Positions 1 through 6,523 of a DNA stretch of 64,000 nt are shown piece by piece. The stretch is from an uncultured bacterium (GTDB lineage Bacteria > Verrucomicrobiota > Lentisphaeria > Victivallales > UBA1829): contig URKJ01000015.1 in the NCBI GenBank assembly GCA_900548385.1, forward strand, positions 26,905 to 90,904, given 5' to 3'. Both the position numbers and the translations under genes were made by a program. The stretch's first letter is position 1, and each line of letters opens with the position of its first letter. The notes below the pieces were generated by a model, which was not told the origin of the DNA, did not search any database, and saw only the letters and a program-made list of their open reading frames with translations.

Positions 1-429
1 AGACTGCAGGGGATCTGCGCCGAGGCGGGAGCTGCTCCGGCGGTTCTGAAAGACCTGACGGTTTCCGGACTGACGACCCGCGGAAACGTGGCGGCGGTCA
101 GCGTGGACGGCAAACCGCTTGCCGGTTCCGAACGCATCGTGCTGGTCTATGCGACCAACGCGCTGAATACCGGCATGGTGTTCACCGCGGAGGATATGCG
201 CACCGTTACGAACCTCGGCAAAACGCCGATCCTTGTGGAGACCGGAAGTTTCGGGTTCCGTCTCAGGAACGGCAATGCCGGGGATTTGAAACTCTATGCG
301 CTCAACACCGACGGCTCCCGCCGGTTCGAGATTCCGCTGGAGAAAGAGAACGGCGCCGTGCGCGCCGTGATCGACACAGGGACTCTCAAGGGCGGACCGA
401 GTGTTTATTTTGAGTTGGCGGTGAAGTAA
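1..429 (+). CDS. C-terminal part of a secreted carbohydrate-active-type protein (5' truncated)
   Basis: The frame is open from the first base of the window, so only the last 142 residues are present; the real start lies outside. The visible part is a beta-rich tail containing an ERIVLVYATNALNTGM segment followed by a LGKTPILVETG segment. I associate this arrangement with the C-terminal domains of large glycoside hydrolases and related proteins of Lentisphaerota, from memory and not from a search. No catalytic motif is visible because the catalytic part would lie upstream. The gene is followed directly by a strong terminator, so it ends its transcription unit. A carbohydrate-related role fits the lyase and glycosidase operons that follow, but the assignment is tentative. 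Confidence 0.5.
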   Translation, partial: RLQGICAEAGAAPAVLKDLTVSGLTTRGNVAAVSVDGKPLAGSERIVLVYATNALNTGMVFTAEDMRTVTNLGKTPILVETGSFGFRLRNGNAGDLKLYALNTDGSRRFEIPLEKENGAVRAVIDTGTLKGGPSVYFELAVK

Positions 430-449
430 TTCCCGCTGACAGGAGGGCC

Positions 450-500
450 GCAGCCCCCATCGGAAACCGTGTGAACGGTTCCGGCGGGGGCTGCTTTTTT
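450..500 (+). terminator. Intrinsic terminator
   Basis: The outer stem pairs GCAGCCCCC (450-458) with GGGGGCTGC (486-494), with an inner CGGAAACCGT/ACGGTTCCG arm carrying one bulge, followed directly by six T residues (495-500). It closes the transcript of the truncated gene at the window start. Confidence 0.9.
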
Positions 501-562
501 CGGCATCTGTCAAGGAGGGAGTTTTCCGGACAGAGTGTTCCCGTTGAAGGTCGTGAGCGGGC

Positions 563-677
563 GGGAAGAGTTCAGCGGATTTTCAAAGTCAGAATTTCGT
601 TGCATGGAGACTTTTCCGGTATTCCGCTCCGCAAGATCGCAGCGGGTGTAACAGAAACGGTCATCCAGTTCCGCTTT
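563..677 (-). pseudogene. Duplicated 3' fragment of the GH38 alpha-mannosidase gene
   Basis: These 115 bases match 6515-6646, the last 41 codons plus 9 bases of 3' flank of the GH38 gene, in the same orientation. Aligned by eye, the copy differs by two substitutions (A for G near 632 and 651) and by replacement of 20 bases with TTG after position 599, a net loss of 17. Similarity stops abruptly at both ends. The fragment has no start codon, no catalytic region and no upstream gene, so it is a non-functional relic. The near-identity implies a recent copying event or gene conversion with the intact gene. Confidence 0.85.
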
Positions 678-715
678 ATTAAAAAGAATTTTTCATTTTT
701 TTCGTTTTCCCCCTC

Positions 716-743
716 TTGTCTTTTTTGGATATTGTTATATAAT
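716..743 (+). promoter_or_regulatory. Sigma-70-type promoter of the pseudopilin/LVIVD/PL8 operon
   Basis: TTGTCT at 716-721 and a perfect TATAAT at 738-743 are separated by 16 bases. The predicted start of transcription falls inside the palindrome at 748-767, giving a leader of about 250 nt before the first gene. Confidence 0.75.
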
Positions 744-747
744 TATG

Positions 748-767
748 TTGTTGGATTAGTTCAACAA
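748..767. promoter_or_regulatory. Candidate operator (near-palindrome)
   Basis: TTGTTGGATT followed by AGTTCAACAA forms a 20-bp inverted repeat with identical outer six-base arms (TTGTTG/CAACAA) and one mismatch class inside. It sits over the expected transcription start, where a LacI- or GntR-type repressor would block initiation. Which regulator binds is not shown; the LacI-type gene ending at 11879 is the nearest candidate. Confidence 0.45.
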
Positions 768-1002
768 GAAAGTGCGGAAGAAGCGGGGCGGTATTTATAC
801 CGACACTCCGGCGAAGATTCAGCTGGCGGTGAATCTTCTGCCTGCCGCGGTCCGGAAGCCGCAGAAACAGCGGATTTTGGATCTGAAAAGTGTTTTCCCG
901 GCAAAAGAGGAGGTAAGGGCGCGTCTGCGTCTGCTCACCGATTCGATGCGGGGGCCGTTTCTAAACTTTTAAAACTTAAGTATGAAATAACAGGAAGGAA
1001 AC

Positions 1003-1746
1003 ATGAAATTCACCTTTCATCTTCATCCGGCTTCAAGGGTCGGGAAAAAACACATAATATTTTTCACACTTGTAGAGCTTCTTTTTGTAATTGCTATTAT
1101 CGCGATTCTCGTCGCTATGCTGCTTCCGGCTCTGGGGAAGGTGCGCAGTAAAGCACAAACCATCAGTTGTGTTTCCAATCTCAAGCAGGTTTCACAGCAT
1201 TTCGCGCTGTATGCCGGAGATTATGATGGATTCTGCCCTGGAAACTTATTCGCAAGCGATTATGTGAGCCAGTGCGCGGAAGGAGACTCCAGACAACTGC
1301 GGAAAAACTATACTGCGCCACGCGGATTCTGGTTCTGTCCGAACACAGATATTCCGGCGGGAGCAACCACCTTTCTCTCTAATTATGTCGTTCCGCGCGA
1401 GGAAAATACTGACAGAAATCCCAACCGTTTTCGACCGCGCGGCCCGGTTCCGATCTATCAGGCAACTCTCACGGAAACCGGACGCAGGAAACTGTCAAAT
1501 TTGACCGGTCGGGGAGTAATTCTCTATGAAAAACAACTGGTTCTCAATGGCAAAATCGGCGATGCCTGGCGCACTCGTACTTTTGCTGTAAACACAAAAC
1601 TTCCACAATGGCTTATTGCGGAAGAAAAGGATAGAGGCGGCTATATCCTGCATGAAAGTAATTGCAATTTTGCATTCTCCGACGGCCACGTCAAAACACT
1701 GAGATTGGCAAGTAATCTCTTCAATTACAGCTGGGAGTTACAATGA
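1003..1746 (+). CDS. Prepilin-type N-terminal cleavage/methylation protein (pseudopilin, DG-motif type)
   Basis: A 247-residue type IV pilin-like protein. Residues 21-44 hold the prepilin signal: a short basic leader, then FTLVELLFVIAIIAILVAMLLP, in which cleavage precedes F and the conserved Glu lies five residues on. A CVSNLKQ segment follows at about residues 64-70, and a C-terminal FAFSDGHVKTLR segment carries the DG motif of the planctomycete/Lentisphaerota pseudopilin (DUF1559-like) families. A good AGGAAG ribosome site lies 6 bases before the ATG. Such proteins are processed by a PilD-type peptidase and placed in the inner membrane or a type II secretion-like pseudopilus. Being first in an operon with two secreted proteins, it may help display or export glycan-binding machinery, but that role is inferred. 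The gene ends in an ATGA overlap with the next one. Confidence 0.85.
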   Translation: MKFTFHLHPASRVGKKHIIFFTLVELLFVIAIIAILVAMLLPALGKVRSKAQTISCVSNLKQVSQHFALYAGDYDGFCPGNLFASDYVSQCAEGDSRQLRKNYTAPRGFWFCPNTDIPAGATTFLSNYVVPREENTDRNPNRFRPRGPVPIYQATLTETGRRKLSNLTGRGVILYEKQLVLNGKIGDAWRTRTFAVNTKLPQWLIAEEKDRGGYILHESNCNFAFSDGHVKTLRLASNLFNYSWELQ

Positions 1747-3809
1747 GGACAACAAAAAAAATGCGGGGATTCAACCGACTTTTCCTGTTTGGCATACTTC
1801 TGCTCGTTTTATCCGGGAACTCCGCCGCGGTGGAAGACACCCGAGTAATGGTACCGTCGCCGGATGTGTACGGTCCACAGCTTCCAATTCGCCGGATTGC
1901 CGGTCCCCAATGGGCCGCCGGAATGGAACTTCGGGGAAATTTGCTTTATGTACTGGGCGCACATGCATTATGGATCTATGATGTCACGGATCCGCTTCAA
2001 CCCCGGCCAATCGGAAAATGCGACGGACTTTTCAACGGGCGGCAGATCGCGTTATCCGGTTCAACCGCCTGTATCGCCGCCCGCGCCAACGGCCTCTACC
2101 TGGTGGACATCTCCGATCCGCGCCATCCCCGTCAACTCTCAAGATTCGATACGATCGAACTGGCAACCGGAGTCGCCGCCGCCGGACCGGTCGCTTTCGT
2201 TTCGCTGCGAGTCTACGGAATTGAATGTGTGGATATTTCCGATCCCGCCCAACCGCGTCATCTCTCTCTGACGAAAACACCGGAAGCGCAATCAAGCTGG
2301 TACGATGCCGGGAAACTTTATGTCGGCAACTGGGCTCCATGCAGCATGTCGATCCTTGATCTCGCCAATCCACGTGCTCCTGAACTCTTGTGCAACCATC
2401 CTCTTTCCGGCTACGGTGACGGACTGATGGCAGCAGGTTCCCTCGGTCTTGCCTCCACAGGACACCACGCCCGTATCGGCTCCCCGGAAAAAAGAAAAAA
2501 CAACGGCCACGGATTCGATTTAATTGATCTCGCCAATCCACTTCACCCGAAAACTTTATCGCATTTTCACTTCCCCCCCTATTTCAGCCGCGGCAATGAC
2601 TTCTGGACCGTGCGTCTCTCCGGCAACATCGTAATTGCCGCCGACTCGCACAATGGAGTTTTTCTGGTGGATATTTCAGATCGGCGAAATCCGAAAGGAG
2701 TTGCCCACCTCCGCCTGCCTGAAGTTCCTTCTCCGGCTGGAGGAGTCCGTCCCGATGCGGTTTCCGGGATCGCTCCGGGGAACAACGTCGTTTATCTCAG
2801 CGGAGTCCGGACCGGGCTGTTTCTGGCAGAAATTCCGGGCATACAGCCGATGAATACGCCGGATACTCCTCCCCCGGTAATTCCCCCGGCAGTTTCCTCT
2901 TCTTCCGTGCCCGGATTTTTTTGTTATGACGCAGGCGGGCAGGTCCGGGCGGCTGCAGTAAGGGGGGACATTGCCTGGATTGCGGCGAGTCACGCAGGAA
3001 TTCATGCGGCCCGCCTCACGGATGACGGCATCAAACCGCTTGCCGTGCACCCCGTTCCGGAAGCATATGACTGCAAAGTTTCCGATGACCGTCTCTATGT
3101 GGCAGAAGGGGCCAACGGCCTTGCCGTCTATCAGATTCTGCCCGAAGGCAAACTAGCTCTGCTCGGTCGCAGTCAAAAACTTCCTTCCGGAGAGCTTGCA
3201 CAACTTGTCTGGGTGATACAGGGGACTCCTTACGCCGTCGTATCGGCACGCACCGGAACTCTGCGGTTCTTCGACGTTTCCGATCCGACCCGGATTGCCC
3301 AGGTGTTCACACACAGGCAGATCAGCCTGCTTTACGGCGATCTGCTGTGTGACCGGCTGCTCGGAGGGAAGTATATCGCGAACAACTGGCACTCCGGCGG
3401 TCTTGCCTGGTATGACCTTTCCGGTTCCAGACCGGCAGTCGCCAACCGGGTGGTGGAACGGCTGAACGGCCATCTCGACGGTCTGACCGCACTCAACGAC
3501 AAACTGCTGATGCTGAATCAGGGCCGTTATGCACTGCTCTCCCCCAATCAACCCGGTCCGAGTAAAACGTGGAAACGGTATTCCGCCGGGGAGCCATTGC
3601 GGGGAATCCCCTCCGTCGACGGCACAACGGTGGCGATCAGTCACCGGAGTACGGGTAAGGTCGGCGTTTACGACTTCAGCAATCCCGAAGCCGCCAGGCC
3701 GGTCAGGAAGCGCAGCTGGAAATTCGATGTCCCGCCGGGAACCGTTTCGTTCTGGCGCGGACGGCTGGTGATTCCTCTCTCTTACCGGGGATTGCTGTTG
3801 GAACAATAA
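1743..3809 (+). CDS. Secreted LVIVD-repeat beta-propeller protein
   Basis: A 688-residue protein with a signal peptide (basic start, hydrophobic LFLFGILLLVLSG, then an Ala-rich cleavage region near residue 30). The body is built from repeated blocks of the type LYLVDISDPRHPRQL and ECVDISDPAQPRHL, spaced about 40-45 residues apart, the signature of LVIVD repeats that fold as beta-propeller blades. A Pro/Ser-rich linker (about residues 377-393) separates a first propeller from a second set of more divergent blades. The family is usually extracellular or surface-attached and has a binding or scaffold role, not a known catalytic one. It overlaps the pseudopilin gene by 4 bp and precedes the PL8 lyase by 15 bp, so the three are probably co-translated parts of one polysaccharide-handling unit. 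Confidence 0.8.
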   Translation: MRTTKKMRGFNRLFLFGILLLVLSGNSAAVEDTRVMVPSPDVYGPQLPIRRIAGPQWAAGMELRGNLLYVLGAHALWIYDVTDPLQPRPIGKCDGLFNGRQIALSGSTACIAARANGLYLVDISDPRHPRQLSRFDTIELATGVAAAGPVAFVSLRVYGIECVDISDPAQPRHLSLTKTPEAQSSWYDAGKLYVGNWAPCSMSILDLANPRAPELLCNHPLSGYGDGLMAAGSLGLASTGHHARIGSPEKRKNNGHGFDLIDLANPLHPKTLSHFHFPPYFSRGNDFWTVRLSGNIVIAADSHNGVFLVDISDRRNPKGVAHLRLPEVPSPAGGVRPDAVSGIAPGNNVVYLSGVRTGLFLAEIPGIQPMNTPDTPPPVIPPAVSSSSVPGFFCYDAGGQVRAAAVRGDIAWIAASHAGIHAARLTDDGIKPLAVHPVPEAYDCKVSDDRLYVAEGANGLAVYQILPEGKLALLGRSQKLPSGELAQLVWVIQGTPYAVVSARTGTLRFFDVSDPTRIAQVFTHRQISLLYGDLLCDRLLGGKYIANNWHSGGLAWYDLSGSRPAVANRVVERLNGHLDGLTALNDKLLMLNQGRYALLSPNQPGPSKTWKRYSAGEPLRGIPSVDGTTVAISHRSTGKVGVYDFSNPEAARPVRKRSWKFDVPPGTVSFWRGRLVIPLSYRGLLLEQ

Positions 3810-3824
3810 TCGAAATCAAATCCG

Positions 3825-6380
3825 ATGAGAATCACAATGAATCAAATCAATTTCCGCCATCTTGCTGCAACCGGCGGACTGGCGGTTGCGGTGATGACCA
3901 TTCAAGCCTTTGCACCGCTGTCGGCGGCTGCCCAGTCGCCCCTTCCAGGAATTCCCGCCAGCCAGCTGCGCTGGCGGAGCGTACCCGGTGTTACAGTCAC
4001 CGGAAATCGGGTGCGGGTTCGAATTCCTGCCGGCTCACCGGCGAGCCGGCAGCGGAACTGTGCCCGGAGCAACTTTGACATCACGCCGTTCCAAAACAGA
4101 GAACTCGGCATCTCGATTCAGATGCGTGGGAAGAACGTCTCTCCCTCCCGGCGCCGCTGGAGTTACAATGCCCGTCTGCAGCTCTCCTACAGACTGCCGA
4201 ACGGCAGCATGCGCTGGGTTGAAGCGGTAACTCCCTCCGGCAACTTCAACTGGACTTCCGTCCAGCTATCCGACTGGATTCCCGCCGGATCGTCCGGTGG
4301 CATAATCTATCTGGGACTGGATAACGGCTCCGGTGAAATTGAGTTCAATCTCTCCACGCTGAAAATCTCCGCGCTGGGCGAAGAAGCGGAACAGCCCGAA
4401 GCGATAGCTCCGGATCTCGCCCGCGAACTGGAACTGATCGAATCAAGAATGCGCAGGATGCTGCTCTCCGGTAGAATAAAACCGGAAAAGGAAGTTCTTG
4501 CTCTAATCGCACGCCAGCGGGCGGACGGTACATTCGACGGCATCGACTACAGTAACGAAAACCGTTCTCAGTGGAAGACGGCGGAACATCTCTCGCAAAC
4601 CCGTGCCATTGCGCGCGCCTATGCATCGGAAAACCATCCGCTTTACCGGGATGCCGCGGTGGGAAAAGCCATCAGAAACGCAGTCAACTGGTGGAGTTCG
4701 AAACGTCCTTTCAATTCCAACTGGTGGTGGAACGATATGTGGGTGCCCGAGGCGCTCGGAGAAACGCTGCTGCTCGCCCCCGATCTGTTTCCGGATGGTC
4801 CGGAGCGCTCCGCCGCCCTGCGGGTCTGCCGGCAAGCGAAATTCCTGCCGCGCTACACCGGAAACAACCGGGTTTACATCGCCCGGAACATCTTCCTGAG
4901 GGCTCTGCTGGAACGCAACATCGGACCTCTGAATAAAGCCGCCGCCGTCCTTTCGGAAGAGATCCGTTTTGCCTCCGTTGAAAACAAAACCAAAGACAGT
5001 TTCGGCGGTATTCGCGCAGATGGATGTTATCATCTGCACGGACCGCAGGTGCAGTTCGGGAATTACGGTTGCGAATTTCTGAAAAACGTCGCCAACTGGG
5101 CAAATATCTGGCGGGATACGCACTGGCAGTTCTCGCCGGAACAGTGGGAGATCATTCGCCATCTTGCCTTCAACGGTTTCCGCTGGGTCCTGTGGCATGG
5201 CAGGATGGATTTGCTTGCCTGCGGACGCCAGCTCGGCCGGAATGCTCCCGCGGTGAAAGGAAAAGCGACGCTCGCGGCTTTCCGACTGCTGCGCGAGGCC
5301 GATCAGAATCATCGGGAAGCATACGACGAGGTGTTGGAGCAGAGCGTGGACAATACAGACACATTGGTCGGCAATCGCCATTTCTGGAATTCCGACTACA
5401 TGGTGCATCGCCGTCCCGACTGGTATGCCGCAGTCCGGATGAATTCCGTGAGGGTCCGTCCGATCGAAGACGGCATCAACTGGGACAATGCGCTGGGCCG
5501 TTATTTCTCCGACGGTGTTTGTCTGATCACCCGTACCGGCAGAGAGTACGACAACATCACCGCCGTCTGGAACTGGACCCGGCTGCCGGGAACCACGCTT
5601 CCCGCCACTCCGGTCACTTCGACCAGACAGCTGCGCTGGACACTTCGTCCTCAGGGCAGATCCCGCCTGCTCGGCGAATCCGGGTTCGTCGGCGGAGTGA
5701 CTGACGGAATCTGCGGTGTTGCGGTGTTCACGATGAATCTTGACGGAGTCAAAGCCAAAAAAGCCTACTTCTTCGACCGCGACTCGGTCCGGCAACTGGT
5801 CTGCGGCATCAATTCGACCAGTCCCTTTGAGGTTGCCACAACCGTAAACAGCTGCCTCCGCAACGGTGAAATCCGGCAGGGACCGGGCTGGTTCTGGCAC
5901 GACGGCATCGGCTACCGGGGCAGCGGCATGAAGCTGACTGCAGGGAGGCGCACTGGTGACTGGCGTTATTTGGAGGGCGGGCTTTCCGAGCCCATGCCGG
6001 TCAGCAGAGAGCTTTTTACGCTGTCGATTGAGCACGGTCTTGCGCCGCGCGGCGCTTCCTGCGAATACACGATTCTGCCGGGGGCGACTCCCGAAGCAAC
6101 TGCCGCATGGCAGGGCGGCAAGACGCTCGCCAATACGCCGCAGCTTCAGGCTGTGGAGTTGCGGGACGGCCGGATCGGGGCGGTGTTCCACGCTCCGGGC
6201 AGGCTCGGCACGTTCCGGACCGATTCGCCCGGCGTATTCCTGATCGGGAAAAAAGAGGTGTGGGCCGCCGATCCCGCCGCCCGGCTGAACCGAATGAAGC
6301 TGACCCTCGGCGGCGTTGTAAAGCAGCTCTCACTGCCCGGCGGCGAAATGGCTGGCAGCAGCGTTATAGTGAAGTTCTGA
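3825..6380 (+). CDS. Polysaccharide lyase family 8-like secreted lyase
   Basis: An 851-residue secreted protein. Family PL8 enzymes cleave uronic-acid polysaccharides (chondroitin, hyaluronan, xanthan) by beta-elimination. Residues 35-180 look like an N-terminal beta-sandwich module. The helical catalytic domain follows, with TGNNR (345-349, catalytic Asn at N348) and a His...Tyr pair H405 and Y414 in LHGPQVQFGNYG, nine residues apart as in chondroitinase AC. The central beta domain has HRRPDW, NWDNALGRYFSDG and the WNWTRLPGTT segment typical of PL8. A signal peptide ends in an SAAAQ-type site near residue 37. The ATG at 3825 has no good ribosome site; an in-frame ATG at 3837 gives an equally plausible start. 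The substrate is not determinable here. It is last in its operon, followed by a hairpin terminator. Confidence 0.8.
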   Translation: MRITMNQINFRHLAATGGLAVAVMTIQAFAPLSAAAQSPLPGIPASQLRWRSVPGVTVTGNRVRVRIPAGSPASRQRNCARSNFDITPFQNRELGISIQMRGKNVSPSRRRWSYNARLQLSYRLPNGSMRWVEAVTPSGNFNWTSVQLSDWIPAGSSGGIIYLGLDNGSGEIEFNLSTLKISALGEEAEQPEAIAPDLARELELIESRMRRMLLSGRIKPEKEVLALIARQRADGTFDGIDYSNENRSQWKTAEHLSQTRAIARAYASENHPLYRDAAVGKAIRNAVNWWSSKRPFNSNWWWNDMWVPEALGETLLLAPDLFPDGPERSAALRVCRQAKFLPRYTGNNRVYIARNIFLRALLERNIGPLNKAAAVLSEEIRFASVENKTKDSFGGIRADGCYHLHGPQVQFGNYGCEFLKNVANWANIWRDTHWQFSPEQWEIIRHLAFNGFRWVLWHGRMDLLACGRQLGRNAPAVKGKATLAAFRLLREADQNHREAYDEVLEQSVDNTDTLVGNRHFWNSDYMVHRRPDWYAAVRMNSVRVRPIEDGINWDNALGRYFSDGVCLITRTGREYDNITAVWNWTRLPGTTLPATPVTSTRQLRWTLRPQGRSRLLGESGFVGGVTDGICGVAVFTMNLDGVKAKKAYFFDRDSVRQLVCGINSTSPFEVATTVNSCLRNGEIRQGPGWFWHDGIGYRGSGMKLTAGRRTGDWRYLEGGLSEPMPVSRELFTLSIEHGLAPRGASCEYTILPGATPEATAAWQGGKTLANTPQLQAVELRDGRIGAVFHAPGRLGTFRTDSPGVFLIGKKEVWAADPAARLNRMKLTLGGVVKQLSLPGGEMAGSSVIVKF

Positions 6381-6435
6381 AATTGCGGCAGGCTCCATAA
6401 TTTTTCCGGAAAAATCGGAAAAGCGGACGGCAATC

Positions 6436-6467
6436 AAAACCATCGGCTGAGCCGATGGTTTTGAGTT
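6436..6467. terminator. Bidirectional hairpin terminator between PL8 and GH38 genes
   Basis: AAAACCATCGGC (6436-6447) and GCCGATGGTTTT (6451-6462) form a perfect 12-bp stem with a TGA loop. The A/T arm supplies a T tract in both directions, suitable for the converging PL8 and GH38 transcripts. Confidence 0.8.
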
Positions 6468-6474
6468 TACGGGG

Positions 6475-6515
6475 CTTCCGCCGGAAAACCGTTATACACG
6501 GTTTTCCGGCGGAAG
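6475..6515 (-). terminator. 17-bp perfect hairpin just after the GH38 stop codon
   Basis: Bases 6475-6491 and 6499-6515 are perfectly complementary over 17 bp with a 7-base loop. It lies 8 bases beyond the GH38 stop on the - strand. There is no T run beside it, so it probably acts with the 6436-6467 hairpin or stabilises the mRNA 3' end. Confidence 0.6.
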
Positions 6516-6523
6516 GGAAGAGT

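Larger units (their letters stand above)
430..1002. other. 573-bp intergenic region with terminator, duplicated gene fragment, promoter and operator
   Basis: This gene-free stretch holds, in order, an intrinsic terminator (450-500), a 115-bp copy of the 3' end of the GH38 gene (563-677), a near-consensus promoter (716-743) overlapping the upstream side of a 20-bp near-palindrome (748-767), and a roughly 230-nt leader before the pseudopilin gene. A 66-codon frame from a GTG at 772 lies in the leader, but it has no Shine-Dalgarno sequence and no recognisable similarity, so I do not call it a gene. Confidence 0.7.

Noticed and set aside
772..972. A 66-codon open frame in the leader of the pseudopilin operon
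   Set aside because: It starts with GTG, has no ribosome-binding site, shows no family similarity I know and lies in the predicted untranslated leader.
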